Shown here: in pieces, positions 56,068 to 64,000 of the stretch
How the letters are laid out: each line of letters opens with the position of its first letter
Numbering within the stretch: the first letter of the stretch is position 1
Assembly: GCA_945788625.1 (NCBI GenBank)
Contig: CALZMQ010000002.1
Span: 145,031-209,030, forward strand
DNA from: an uncultured Woeseiaceae bacterium
Lineage (GTDB): Bacteria > Pseudomonadota > Gammaproteobacteria > Steroidobacterales > Woeseiaceae
Reading direction: 5' to 3'
DNA length: 64,000 nucleotides
Notes under the pieces: generated by a model
Database searches by the model: none
What the model was told of the DNA's origin: nothing
What the model saw: the letters and a program-made list of their open reading frames with translations, nothing else
Program-made: the position numbers and the translations under genes

Positions 56068-57012
56068 TCATGACAAAGGCGGTCGGGCCTTCTTCAGGCA
56101 GAGTTCAATCAGGTCGTCGATCTTTGCGACGCCAACGCACATGACGCTGTCTGCGCCGCCCCAGTATATTTTGACAGTACCGTCGTCCTCTGCGACAGCA
56201 CCGCAGGTAAAGACGACATTGTGGACGTAACCGGTGAGCTCCCACGGATCTTCCGGCGATAGTATCCAATCGTCGGCAACGCCGAGCACTTTGGCGGGGT
56301 CCGCAAGATCATGGAGCGCCACACCCAGGCGATACACCGCCCCATCCATTGTCGGAAATACACCGTGATAGATGTTGAGCCATCCCTGGGCGGTTTTGAT
56401 CGGTGTGGCGCCCGGACCTATTTTCATTTCATCCCAGTGATACTGGACAGGCTGGATCACCGGCACCGACTCTCCCCAATGAACCAGGTCCGGAGACCAG
56501 GACAGCCAGATACACCAGGGGTTGATCTCCGAATGGGGCCGATCCATCCGCGCGTAACGACCGCCGAACGTTTCCGGAAAAATCACGACATTGCGCATGT
56601 CGGCCTGACTGATTAGCGACACTCTTTCGACTGACTCGAAATCGCACGTTTTCGCCAGACCGATGCGCACGCCAAACCTGGAATAAGCGCTATAAGTGAT
56701 GTAGTACTCGCTACCAATCAAACAGATTCGTGGGTCCTCGACACCGTACTCCTCGTGAATGGAAAATTCGCTGTCGCTGGATGGCACCATGAACGGTTTT
56801 GAGTCTGCCCGGAACTTATAACCGTCGTCGCTCCGTGCGATACCGAGTATCGATCGTCCATTACGCAAGTGCGAGCGAAACAACAGTATGTATTGGTCCT
56901 CATACTTGGTCGCCCCGGCGTTGTGAACCGTCTCGACGGCGTAGGGAATGTCGTGCTTGGTGAGGATTGGATTATCCTCATAACGCGTTACCAACGGTTT
57001 ATTCGTCATCAA
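56068..57012 (-). CDS. GH130 beta-mannoside phosphorylase/hydrolase
   Basis: 314 residues, the normal GH130 size: five-bladed propeller with catalytic D93 in YGVEDPRI (89-96), KIGPGATPIKTAQGWL, and a C-terminal LTGYVHNVVFTCG. Known members phosphorolyse beta-1,4- or beta-1,2-mannosidic bonds to give mannose-1-phosphate; a few hydrolyse. No signal peptide, so it acts in the cytosol. It overlaps the upstream glycosyltransferase gene by 14 bp on the same strand. Linkage specificity cannot be read from sequence alone. Confidence 0.9.
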   Translation of the reverse strand: MMTNKPLVTRYEDNPILTKHDIPYAVETVHNAGATKYEDQYILLFRSHLRNGRSILGIARSDDGYKFRADSKPFMVPSSDSEFSIHEEYGVEDPRICLIGSEYYITYSAYSRFGVRIGLAKTCDFESVERVSLISQADMRNVVIFPETFGGRYARMDRPHSEINPWCIWLSWSPDLVHWGESVPVIQPVQYHWDEMKIGPGATPIKTAQGWLNIYHGVFPTMDGAVYRLGVALHDLADPAKVLGVADDWILSPEDPWELTGYVHNVVFTCGAVAEDDGTVKIYWGGADSVMCVGVAKIDDLIELCLKKARPPLS

Positions 57013-58033
57013 GTGACTCCCTGCTCAAGATCTTCTCGTAAACGCGAACATAGTCGCGTGCCATGCGTGCGCTTGTAAAGCGCTGTTCAACATCAGCGCG
57101 GCATTGCGTCCTGTCGATCGATTTGATCGCCGCCACCGCATTTATCGCGCCCTCAATGTCGTCGACGATATAGCCCGTTTCACCGTGCCGAATGATTTCG
57201 GGCATCGAGCCGCGTCGAAACGCAACAACCGGTGTTCCGCAGGCCATGGACTCGACAAGGCTCAAGCCGAAGGGCTCATCAAAACTGATCAGATGCAGTA
57301 ATGCTATCGCCTGGCCCAGTACGTCTGCTCTTCGGTCAGGCCCGACTGAGCCGAGATATTCCACAGTCACGCCGTCAATATGAGGTTCAACCTTGCTTGC
57401 GAAGTAGTCCTGATCCTGAATGATGCCGGCGATAACAAGTTTCATTCCGACGCGCTGCGCGACCTGAATCGCTTCGTACACGCCCTTATCCGGATGGATC
57501 CGACCAAAAAACAACAGATACTCTCCCTCCGCTTCGGACATGGGGAATTCCGCGATATCGATACCGTGATGGATGGTCGCGATGTATTCAAGTTCCGGCG
57601 ATCTGTCTGAGTCACTAATCGCCACGTAATGGCCGCGATCATTGTATTTCTTATAAACGGGTAAGATTCTTGACGAAGAAAATCCGTGTATCGTCGTTAC
57701 CACTGGGGTCTCAACCAGCCCGGAGTACGTGAGCGGCAGAAAGTCGAAATTATTGTGAATGAGATCGAACTCGGCGGCCCGCTCGAAGATCTCGGATATG
57801 TGCAGGCATTCAGCGACTTTCGGATCAACCGAGTGGTCCTCCGAATACGGGCGTGGACATACAGCGACCAGCCTGGCGCTGGTTTGCGAGTCCCCAGTGG
57901 CAAAGAGAGTCACGTCCAGGCCCAGATCTACCAGTTCTTCCGTGAGCCGGCTGACCACTGATTCCCACGGCCCGTAGTGGCGTGGAGGAGTGCGCCATGA
58001 AATGGGGCTGAGGACGGCGATACGCATGGACAT
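56999..58033 (-). CDS. GT4-family glycosyltransferase
   Basis: 344 residues. GT-B fold: N-terminal RIAVLSPISWRTPPRHYGPW (acceptor loop), then LFFGRIHPDKGVYEAI (about 172-187) and the donor motif SFDEPFGLSLVESMACGTPV, with the EPFGLSLVE glutamates that hold the nucleotide sugar. It probably uses GDP-mannose or another activated sugar on a soluble or lipid acceptor. Coupled to the GH130 gene, which could degrade or trim its product. Confidence 0.9.
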   Translation of the reverse strand: MSMRIAVLSPISWRTPPRHYGPWESVVSRLTEELVDLGLDVTLFATGDSQTSARLVAVCPRPYSEDHSVDPKVAECLHISEIFERAAEFDLIHNNFDFLPLTYSGLVETPVVTTIHGFSSSRILPVYKKYNDRGHYVAISDSDRSPELEYIATIHHGIDIAEFPMSEAEGEYLLFFGRIHPDKGVYEAIQVAQRVGMKLVIAGIIQDQDYFASKVEPHIDGVTVEYLGSVGPDRRADVLGQAIALLHLISFDEPFGLSLVESMACGTPVVAFRRGSMPEIIRHGETGYIVDDIEGAINAVAAIKSIDRTQCRADVEQRFTSARMARDYVRVYEKILSRESLDDE

Positions 58034-58173
58034 GCTCGAAACCGGCGATTCCTGGGACAGTCAATCTTGATCAAAGCGTCCGGTGGCCATCACGGCTATA
58101 ATCCCAACGGTCTGCAGCGAGGCCACTGAACCATGAGTATTGTTAGTCAAATTACATCAGTGCGCAATTAAAG

Positions 58174-59646
58174 ATGAGGATTAAGGAACAACGCAAGCAA
58201 TTGATGCGACGGCGGTCAACCTTGCTGAACGCCGAAAGCTCCCGCGTTATTACCCGGCCGCATATTCCGGGTGACAGCGCACGGATTGCGACTTTAATCG
58301 ATCGGGTCGCAGTGCTGAGCGACGAAAACGTACAGCACTTGCTCGAGGCTGTAATCCAGGACTTTTCAGGGCGTCATCGGAACTTCCGAGAGACGCTGCA
58401 GAGGAACTTTGATCGTATTGCAGAACACGTGCCAGGAAATACGTCACTGTCATCCGAACAAGAATTGCTGCTTGGGGCCTACTTCACCGCGGAATATTCA
58501 GTTGAAGCGGCTGCGCTCTTCAATCCTTCGATTGTCCCGCATCCTGACCAGAATGGCGTTGCCAAGGGGTGCCAGCGATTCGTGATGAGCTTCAGGGCGA
58601 CCGGTGAAGGTCACGTGTCTTCGATCGAGTTTCGCAGCGGGTTGGTTGACGACAACCACGACATATACTTCGATCCCATCAGCCAGTACGTTGCCACGCC
58701 TGAAATGCACACAGATCCTGTCTATCATCGCCTTCATTTTCGGCGAAAACTCGAAGAGATGGGAGCGAGCGACCGGATCACGGATAAATTGCTGAAAGGA
58801 CTCGGTGAGACGTTTTCGTTTGGTCAGCTGGAAACAAAAATACGAAAACTCCGCTCGACCAAGTTTCGACTGAAGGACAAGCAGCACGCAATTGAAACGG
58901 TGTTGTGGCTGGCTCGGTCCAATTACGAAGTGATATTCCGGCCTGATGAACAGATCTCTGAGAGAGTGATCTTCCCTGTGTCGGAAAACGAGAGTTCAGG
59001 CATCGAGGATGCCCGGTTTGTGCGTTTCCAGCGTGATGACAAATCCATCATCTACTATGCCACGTATACTGCATACAATGGTTTTGCCATACTGCCGCAG
59101 ATTCTCGAGACGACCGACTTCCTGACGTTCAGAATGCATACGATCAGCGGCAAGGCTGCGCAGAACAAGGGTATGGCGTTATTTCCGAGAAAAATAGACG
59201 GCAAATTCGTAATGCTGTCACGCCAGGATGGGGTCAATAACTACATCATGTTCTCGGACAGCCTTCGCCACTGGCCCGAGGCGCAACTCCTGCAGGAGCC
59301 TGTTCATCCGCTTGAGTATGTTCAGGTTGGCAACTGCGGCTCGCCGGTGGAGACGCCCGAGGGTTGGCTCGCACTGTTTCATGGTGTTGGACCAATGCGC
59401 AAATACAGCATCTGGGCCGAGCTGTTAGACCTCGACGATCCATCGCAGGTTATCGGTCGGCTGGATGAGCCGATACTCACACCTGATGAGCATGAGCGGG
59501 ATGGCTACGTGCCCAACGTGGTCTATACCTGTGGCAGCATGATTCACGGGGATACGTTAATCGTTCCGTATGGTATCGCCGACCAACGGTGCAGAGTCGC
59601 TACCGTTTCTATTTCAGAGCTGTTATCAAGATTCAAGAGACGTTGA
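58174..59646 (+). CDS. Long GH130-type protein (paralog 1)
   Basis: 490 residues, about 175 longer than classic GH130. Residues 1-120 are helical and new to the family; a propeller follows with FVMSFRATGEGHVSSIEFRS, the catalytic motif GIEDARF (D279; the usual EDPR has Ala for Pro), NKGMALFPRKIDGKFVMLSR and GYVPNVVYTCGSMIHGD. Closely similar along its length to the 62122-63582 product, so a duplication. No signal peptide. Probably a mannoside phosphorylase or a related hydrolase of undefined linkage. Confidence 0.85.
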   Translation: MRIKEQRKQLMRRRSTLLNAESSRVITRPHIPGDSARIATLIDRVAVLSDENVQHLLEAVIQDFSGRHRNFRETLQRNFDRIAEHVPGNTSLSSEQELLLGAYFTAEYSVEAAALFNPSIVPHPDQNGVAKGCQRFVMSFRATGEGHVSSIEFRSGLVDDNHDIYFDPISQYVATPEMHTDPVYHRLHFRRKLEEMGASDRITDKLLKGLGETFSFGQLETKIRKLRSTKFRLKDKQHAIETVLWLARSNYEVIFRPDEQISERVIFPVSENESSGIEDARFVRFQRDDKSIIYYATYTAYNGFAILPQILETTDFLTFRMHTISGKAAQNKGMALFPRKIDGKFVMLSRQDGVNNYIMFSDSLRHWPEAQLLQEPVHPLEYVQVGNCGSPVETPEGWLALFHGVGPMRKYSIWAELLDLDDPSQVIGRLDEPILTPDEHERDGYVPNVVYTCGSMIHGDTLIVPYGIADQRCRVATVSISELLSRFKRR

Positions 59647-59653
59647 GGCGCCT

Positions 59654-61969
59654 TTAAGCCGCATCAGACTGCCCTGAGAGGCGCTGGTCTGCGTCAGATT
59701 CAACAACGTTCTTGTGATTGGCTGTCAATCCGCGAAGATTGTAAATAGCGAGCAGGGAGGACAGGTAGGACAGCGTCGATTCCGCGCCCTGATTCTCATT
59801 AACACCCTCCGCTTCGAGGCCGTCGCGGCATCCACCGGTGGCATAATCGTAAAGTTGGATGTGTTGGTCGTTCTTCCCCAGATACCAGTTGAAACAAGTG
59901 GATGCCAGCTGCATCCATTCTTCACGTTGCGTGCATTCATAAGCTTCGAGACTGGCGCCAATCATAGCGGCGGCCTCAAGAGGCTGTTGATCGTATTGCG
60001 CTTTGCTTCCGGTTTTGGGGTACCAGCCCTGATTGCCAACCGGGGCGAACCTTTGACCGGATGGATCTAGCTGAATGTCCCTCAACCACTCGAGTACATC
60101 GATACCGGCCTTCACCATACGATCATCGTTAGTCACACGGCCACAGGCTATCAGTGCTTCGGGCAGGCGCGCATTGTCGTAGGTTAGCATCGGCTCGTGC
60201 CAACGCCAGTCTTTGGTGGCGTACTGCCTGAAACGGGCCAGGAGCCTGTCGCCCAGCGATTTGATCAGCGTACGGACTCGTTGATCATTTTCGTGCCTGC
60301 GGAGGTACGCCTGCATTCCAAGAATAGGAAATGCAATAGCGCGGGAATGCGAAAGGTTCTCCAGTGCTGGCAGCGCGTCGTGAAAGATTGCAGTAGCGAG
60401 AGCGACTTGACCAGAGTTATGCCCCCGGCCAGCCATCACGCCCAGGCCCCACAGTGCGCGTCCGTGAGAATCTTCCGATCCGATAGCCTCCAGCCACTTG
60501 CGCTCATAAGACATGAAATTGCGAAATCGCCCCGTCTCTGGATCGAAAGCATCCTGCAGGAAGCTGAGATAAATCGATGACAGATCGATCAATGACCGAT
60601 CGTTTCGATTCAGCTCGCATGCTCTGGTAACGACTATTAGCGCTCGAGCATTGTCGTCGACACAGTACCCATGGGCTCGGTTGGGAACCGTAAACTTTGC
60701 GTGCTGGAGCATGCCAGTGTCATCCGTCATATTGCAAAGATGATTCAGGTTGATCTGCGGCAGTCGTTGTTCCTTTCGACTCAATGTATCGAGTGCCGGG
60801 AGATCGCGCGCACGGGCATGTTGCGCTTTGGCCTGCGAGAACAAAGCCAGATAACGGCGGCCCATTTCTTTCATCACCATAGGCCGCGAATAATCATAAG
60901 CGGCCTGACGAATCGCCAGACGCTCCTCCGGAAAATCCAGAAGTCGATTGATTTCCTGCGTCAACGCCCTGGGATCTTTGAAGGGCACGAGCCTGCCGCG
61001 CCCATCGGCCAACATCTCCTGTGCATGCCAATAAGGGGTGGACACGACCGCCTTACCCGCACCCACTGCATAGGCCAGTGTGCCGGACACAACCTGAGCC
61101 TCGTTCAAGTATGGGGTGACGTAGATATCGGCAGCCCGAATGATCTCAATCAATTCGTCGCGTTCCAGGAAACGGTCATGAAACACGACGTTGTCGCCAA
61201 CGCCCAGTTCCTTTGCCCGATGATGCAGACTCAGGCGGTAGTCCTCCCCACTTTCGCCCTTGCAATGCGGATGTGTGGCGCCAACTACGTAATAAAGTAC
61301 CTCCGGATGTATGCTGACAATATCCGGCAAGGCATCAATCATGAATTCGATACCTTTGCCCGGCGATAGCAGGCCAAACGTCAGGATTACCGTCTTGTTG
61401 CCTGCCCCCAGCTTACTCTTGCAAGGATCCGGGTCCAGAAACGGAACATCGAGAACTCCGTGATGAATCAGAGTGATTTTTCTCTCCGGAACCTGATAGA
61501 TATCGCGAAGAAAATCAGCAGCATGTTCGCTCATAACAATTAGGCTGGCCGAGAGCTCCGACAATCGGGTAATGATCTTCCGCTCCTCCGACGTCGGCTC
61601 CTTCAACACCGTGTGCAGGGTGGTAAAAAGAGGAATCTTCACGTCCTTCGCGAGTTCGACTATGAAGCTGCCGCGTTGGCCGCCGAATATTCCGTATTCG
61701 TGTTGTAGACAGATTACCGCCGGGTTCCTCAAGTTCAGGAAGTCCGCAGCGAGTCGGTATTCGTTCAGATTGTCCTGATTGATCTGAAATTTGACCGTGT
61801 CCGGATACTCGTAGCCTTCAAGCCGATCGTTCATCGCCACAATCGTGCAGTCAATTCGTGGGTCGTTATCGACAATCGCGTTGGCCAGGTCGGCTGTAAA
61901 GGTGGCGATTCCGCACTGTCTCGGCAGGTAGGATCCGATCAAAGCAACTGATTTTGGCGGCGCCGGCAT
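59654..61969 (-). CDS. GT4 glycosyltransferase fused to a C-terminal alpha/alpha-barrel glycosidase-like domain
   Basis: 771 residues. The N-terminal 385 form a GT4 enzyme: GSYLPRQCGIATFTADLANA (acceptor side), ILTFGLLSPGKGIEFMIDAL and a donor pocket where the usual EPFG glutamate region reads YLNEAQVVSGTLAYAVGAGK. The C-terminal 350 residues are helical repeats with HGYCVDDNARALIV, MLTYDNARLPEALIACGR and YDYATGGCRDGL, resembling an (alpha/alpha)6 barrel of glycoside hydrolase or epimerase type. One chain would thus both build and read or cleave a glycan. It converges on the 58174 gene with a 7-bp gap. Confidence 0.87.
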   Translation of the reverse strand: MPAPPKSVALIGSYLPRQCGIATFTADLANAIVDNDPRIDCTIVAMNDRLEGYEYPDTVKFQINQDNLNEYRLAADFLNLRNPAVICLQHEYGIFGGQRGSFIVELAKDVKIPLFTTLHTVLKEPTSEERKIITRLSELSASLIVMSEHAADFLRDIYQVPERKITLIHHGVLDVPFLDPDPCKSKLGAGNKTVILTFGLLSPGKGIEFMIDALPDIVSIHPEVLYYVVGATHPHCKGESGEDYRLSLHHRAKELGVGDNVVFHDRFLERDELIEIIRAADIYVTPYLNEAQVVSGTLAYAVGAGKAVVSTPYWHAQEMLADGRGRLVPFKDPRALTQEINRLLDFPEERLAIRQAAYDYSRPMVMKEMGRRYLALFSQAKAQHARARDLPALDTLSRKEQRLPQINLNHLCNMTDDTGMLQHAKFTVPNRAHGYCVDDNARALIVVTRACELNRNDRSLIDLSSIYLSFLQDAFDPETGRFRNFMSYERKWLEAIGSEDSHGRALWGLGVMAGRGHNSGQVALATAIFHDALPALENLSHSRAIAFPILGMQAYLRRHENDQRVRTLIKSLGDRLLARFRQYATKDWRWHEPMLTYDNARLPEALIACGRVTNDDRMVKAGIDVLEWLRDIQLDPSGQRFAPVGNQGWYPKTGSKAQYDQQPLEAAAMIGASLEAYECTQREEWMQLASTCFNWYLGKNDQHIQLYDYATGGCRDGLEAEGVNENQGAESTLSYLSSLLAIYNLRGLTANHKNVVESDADQRLSGQSDAA

Positions 61970-62121
61970 GCTGAGATCCTCCCTATGCTCTGTTTCTAAG
62001 TAATCAGATTAAGCAGTTATTCTAACATGCGACGCACTGGACCGAATTTCCAGAGTATGATTCACTGATTCGCAGCAACGACTGCTGTCCCGGGCGATGT
62101 GCCGTGAAATCTGGCGAGACA

Positions 62122-63582
62122 ATGTACCGCTCACGAGTGAAGATCGAGCGAATTTCCGAGCAACTCGACCCGGACCCGACGCGTGTCATTCCGCGGTTCT
62201 TCGGGCCCGGCGACGAGAAACGGTTGCGTGGAATCATCGAACGGATACGGGCCCTCGACCGCTCCGAGGTCTCGGAATTGGTGAAGGGCCTCGGGCGGAG
62301 ATTCCAGAAGAAACATCCGGATCTCGCCATGATCGCCAAGAGCAACTACGATGCGGTCAAATACCTTATTACCGATGAGGAATCTGTCGACAAGAAGAGG
62401 CGGCTCCTGATCGGTGCCTACTTCACGATGGAATACGCCATCGAGTCTGCGGCGCTGTTTAATCCCTCGATGGTGCCGGCCATTGTGCAGGACGAAGCCG
62501 ACGTGGGGAGCACCCGTTTTGTCATGAGCCTGCGGGCAACCGGCGAAGGTCATATCTCTTCGGCTGTCTTCCGTCGTGGCGTCATCGATCGCGAAAATAA
62601 AATACGGATTGAGCCTGTCAGTCAACACAGCCGTCGGCTTCAAGTCGTCGAGAATCGAGAATTCGAGAAACAGATCTACCAGAAGAGACTCACCGAGATA
62701 GGCGCGATCGGAGAATTCAGCGATGATGTACTGGACCAGCTGGGTACGACCTTCGACTTCGTCGAACTCAAATTGGCAATCGACGCCGTGTGGGAGTCAC
62801 GTAAATATGGCCTGAAGAATTCCGAGACCGTCGACAAGATGATTGCTATCTCACGAGCGAACTACGATCTTCATATGCCAGATCTCTACGATCCGTCGGA
62901 GTTCGTCATCTTCCCGAATTCCGACGCCGAGAGTCACGGCATCGAGGACATGCGTTTGGTGCAATTTCACTCCGACGATGGCGGAATTTGCTACTACGGG
63001 GTCTATACGGCCTACGACGGTTCGAACATCATGCCCCAGATCCTCGAAACGACCGGGTTTCACACAGCCAAAATTCGAATGCTGGGCGGTCGATACGCCC
63101 TCAACAAGGGGATGGCGCTCTTCCCGAGGAAGATCGACGGCCGGTACCTGATGCTCGGTCGGCTCGACAATGAAAATCTGTTCCTCTTGAGGTCCGACAA
63201 CGTACTTTTTTGGAACGAAGCCGAACTCCTGCTCAAGCCCAAATTTGCCTGGGAAATCATTCAGATTGGTAATTGCGGGTCGCCGATAGAAACCGAGTCG
63301 GGGTGGCTGGTGCTTACCCATGGCGTCGGTCCGATGCGCCAGTACTCGATCGGCGCCGCGCTCTTGGATCTGGACGACCCTTCCCGAGTCATCGGCCGTC
63401 TTCCGGAGCCGCTCATTGTGCCACTGGAAGAGGAGAGCGTTGGCTACGTTCCGAACGTTGTCTACTCTTGTGGCGGTATGATCCACAACGATAAGCTCGT
63501 GATTCCTTACGCCATCAGTGATCGTTCGACCACGTTCGCCCTTGTAACGTTGCCCGAGTTGCTGGGCGAGCTGACCAGGTGA
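62122..63582 (+). CDS. Long GH130-type protein (paralog 2)
   Basis: 486 residues from the ATG at 62122, whose position matches the start of its paralog; a GTG at 62104 is also open. Same layout as the 58174 protein: N-terminal helical region (RVIPRFFGPGDEKRLRGIIE), FVMSLRATGEGHISSAVFR, GIEDMRLV in place of the usual EDPR, NKGMALFPRKIDGRYLMLGR and GYVPNVVYSCGGMIHND. The changed residue after the catalytic Asp differs from paralog 1 (Met versus Ala), which may alter specificity. It is the last gene before the intact tRNA-Pro. Confidence 0.85.
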   Translation: MYRSRVKIERISEQLDPDPTRVIPRFFGPGDEKRLRGIIERIRALDRSEVSELVKGLGRRFQKKHPDLAMIAKSNYDAVKYLITDEESVDKKRRLLIGAYFTMEYAIESAALFNPSMVPAIVQDEADVGSTRFVMSLRATGEGHISSAVFRRGVIDRENKIRIEPVSQHSRRLQVVENREFEKQIYQKRLTEIGAIGEFSDDVLDQLGTTFDFVELKLAIDAVWESRKYGLKNSETVDKMIAISRANYDLHMPDLYDPSEFVIFPNSDAESHGIEDMRLVQFHSDDGGICYYGVYTAYDGSNIMPQILETTGFHTAKIRMLGGRYALNKGMALFPRKIDGRYLMLGRLDNENLFLLRSDNVLFWNEAELLLKPKFAWEIIQIGNCGSPIETESGWLVLTHGVGPMRQYSIGAALLDLDDPSRVIGRLPEPLIVPLEEESVGYVPNVVYSCGGMIHNDKLVIPYAISDRSTTFALVTLPELLGELTR

Positions 63583-63603
63583 AACCAGAACACTGCGGAA
63601 CCC

Positions 63604-63616
63604 AGGCAGTGCTCTA
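63604..63616. repeat. tRNA-Pro scrap (13 nt)
   Basis: AGGCAGTGCTCTA equals the anticodon-stem to D-arm part of the intact tRNA-Pro (63958-63970). Too short to be decisive alone, but it sits 43 nt from another tRNA-Pro scrap. Confidence 0.5.
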
Positions 63617-63658
63617 GTGGGTTGACGCTAACCGTATGAATGTTAGAGGGGAAATACC

Positions 63659-63679
63659 GGTCGGGGTGAGAAGATTTGA
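63659..63679. repeat. tRNA-Pro scrap (21 nt, acceptor and T-arm end)
   Basis: GGTCGGGGTGAGAAGATTTG and the next A match 63915-63935 with one mismatch. With the 13-nt scrap it looks like debris from another integration or excision at this tRNA. Confidence 0.65.
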
Positions 63680-63682
63680 CTC

Positions 63683-63835
63683 GGATCGCCTGGGGGCGAT
63701 CCTCACCCTAAAGGGCGCCATCGGCGTCCAAAACGCTTTCGCGTTTTGTGGTTCACGCCTGCGGCGTGAATTCCTTCGGTGCCGGCTCGCTGACGCGAGC
63801 CCGCCGTGATTTGCTTCGCAAATCGCTGAACCTCT
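63683..63835. repeat. Hairpin array (five tight stem-loops), repeat element copy 2
   Basis: Five perfect short-loop hairpins follow one another: GGATCGCC/GGCGATCC (63683-63702), AAAACGC/GCGTTTT (63730-63747), TTCACGCC/GGCGTGAA (63752-63770), GGCTCGC/GCGAGCC (63784-63801) and GATTTGC/GCAAATC (63808-63824). Loops are 3-4 nt. The first 55 nt or so from 63697 match 50589-50644 closely. No open frame of interest. Confidence 0.8.
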
Positions 63836-63865
63836 GATTCAGTTCCATATCCCTCCCAGCCAACG

Positions 63866-63905
63866 AAAAAAGGCCGCTTCATTTCTTGCGAAAGCGGCCC
63901 TTTTT
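63866..63905. terminator. Bidirectional Rho-independent terminator
   Basis: GGCCGCTT (63872-63879) and AAGCGGCC (63892-63899) form the stem, with A6 on the left and T5 on the right, so it can stop transcription in both directions. On the minus strand it lies just after the tRNA-Pro 3' end. Confidence 0.85.
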
Positions 63906-63913
63906 CTTATGAC

Positions 63914-63990
63914 TGGTCGGGGTGAGAGGATTTGAACCTCCGGCCCCTGCCTCCCGAAGGCAGTGCTCTACCAGGCTGAGCTACACCCCG
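63914..63990 (-). tRNA. tRNA-Pro (anticodon CGG)
   Basis: 77 nt on the minus strand including an encoded CCA. Acceptor stem CGGGGTG/CACCCCG, D arm with GCTCAGCCTGGTAGAGC, anticodon stem CTGCC/GGCAG with loop TTCGGGA (anticodon CGG, reads CCG), and T arm GGAGGTTCAAATCCTC. It is the intact copy of the sequence fragmented at 54124. Confidence 0.95.
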
Positions 63991-64000
63991 AACGCGCGCA

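Larger units (their letters stand above)
54174..63961. mobile_element. Putative genomic island in tRNA-Pro carrying mannoside/glycan genes
   Basis: The segment lies between a 50-bp direct repeat (tRNA-Pro fragment at 54124-54173 and the intact gene at 63912-63990) and starts where a 3'-end integration would place it. It carries manC, three GH130-type genes and two glycosyltransferase genes, and nothing else recognisable. No integrase is visible, so it is a remnant or was mobilised in trans. Two more tRNA-Pro scraps (63604-63616, 63659-63679) hint at repeated events. Confidence 0.65.

Noticed and set aside
1..64000. CRISPR array or cas genes
   Set aside because: No regularly spaced direct repeats of 24-40 nt and no Cas-like products were seen.

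Overview
The window looks like chromosomal DNA of a GC-rich, Gram-negative, aerobic bacterium. It encodes outer-membrane barrels, a TonB-dependent receptor, periplasmic c-type cytochromes, an RND efflux pump and an iron-type superoxide dismutase. A membrane domain near residue 510 of the 6430-8286 product and the overall gene mix point to a marine-type gammaproteobacterium, perhaps Woeseiaceae-like, but the genus is a guess. I see no plasmid or phage structural genes, no rRNA and no CRISPR array.

Left part (1-14.5 kb): a coupled YdeI/NTF2-like pair; an ArsR repressor coupled to an SRPBCC protein behind two matching operator-like inverted repeats; then an envelope block. That block holds a TPR-membrane-STAND ATPase, a DUF5666/DUF2807 lipoprotein, a DNA-binding STAND ATPase anchored in the membrane, and a FadL-like barrel. 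The two STAND ATPase domains share the same core motifs. Next come a cytoplasmic subtilase, a free-standing copy of its prodomain, a membrane protein, and two unfamiliar envelope proteins.

Middle (14.6-31 kb): a secreted trypsin-like protease with three PKD/golvesin-like units, again followed by a small protein resembling its pro-region; a DUF2235-type hydrolase; a REC-histidine kinase; a double-vWA protein; two secreted or anchored unknowns around a perfect 32-bp palindrome; a YbdG-type MscS channel; and a glycerol-3-phosphate locus (gpsA divergent from glpQ-glpT).

Then (31-54 kb): TonB receptor; TPR-sulfotransferase; an NCS1 permease/HyuA/DUF917 operon; a third secreted protease with a VWD domain; an RND efflux operon whose pump gene is frameshifted; OsmC; CPBP protease; cytochrome c-barrel; sodB with a CIA30 gene; and a methanethiol-oxidase-type cluster (MauG-like peroxidase, SBP56/MtoX, SCO1/SenC).

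Right end (54.1-64 kb): a 50-nt piece of tRNA-Pro at 54124-54173 repeats the 3' part of the intact tRNA-Pro at 63914-63990. The roughly 9.8 kb between them carries only mannose and glycan genes: ManC, three GH130-type proteins and two glycosyltransferases. This fits a genomic island in tRNA-Pro and is the best candidate for an undescribed system here. Two further tRNA-Pro scraps and a run of five small hairpins sit beside the intact tRNA; a related hairpin element lies at 50589-50699.
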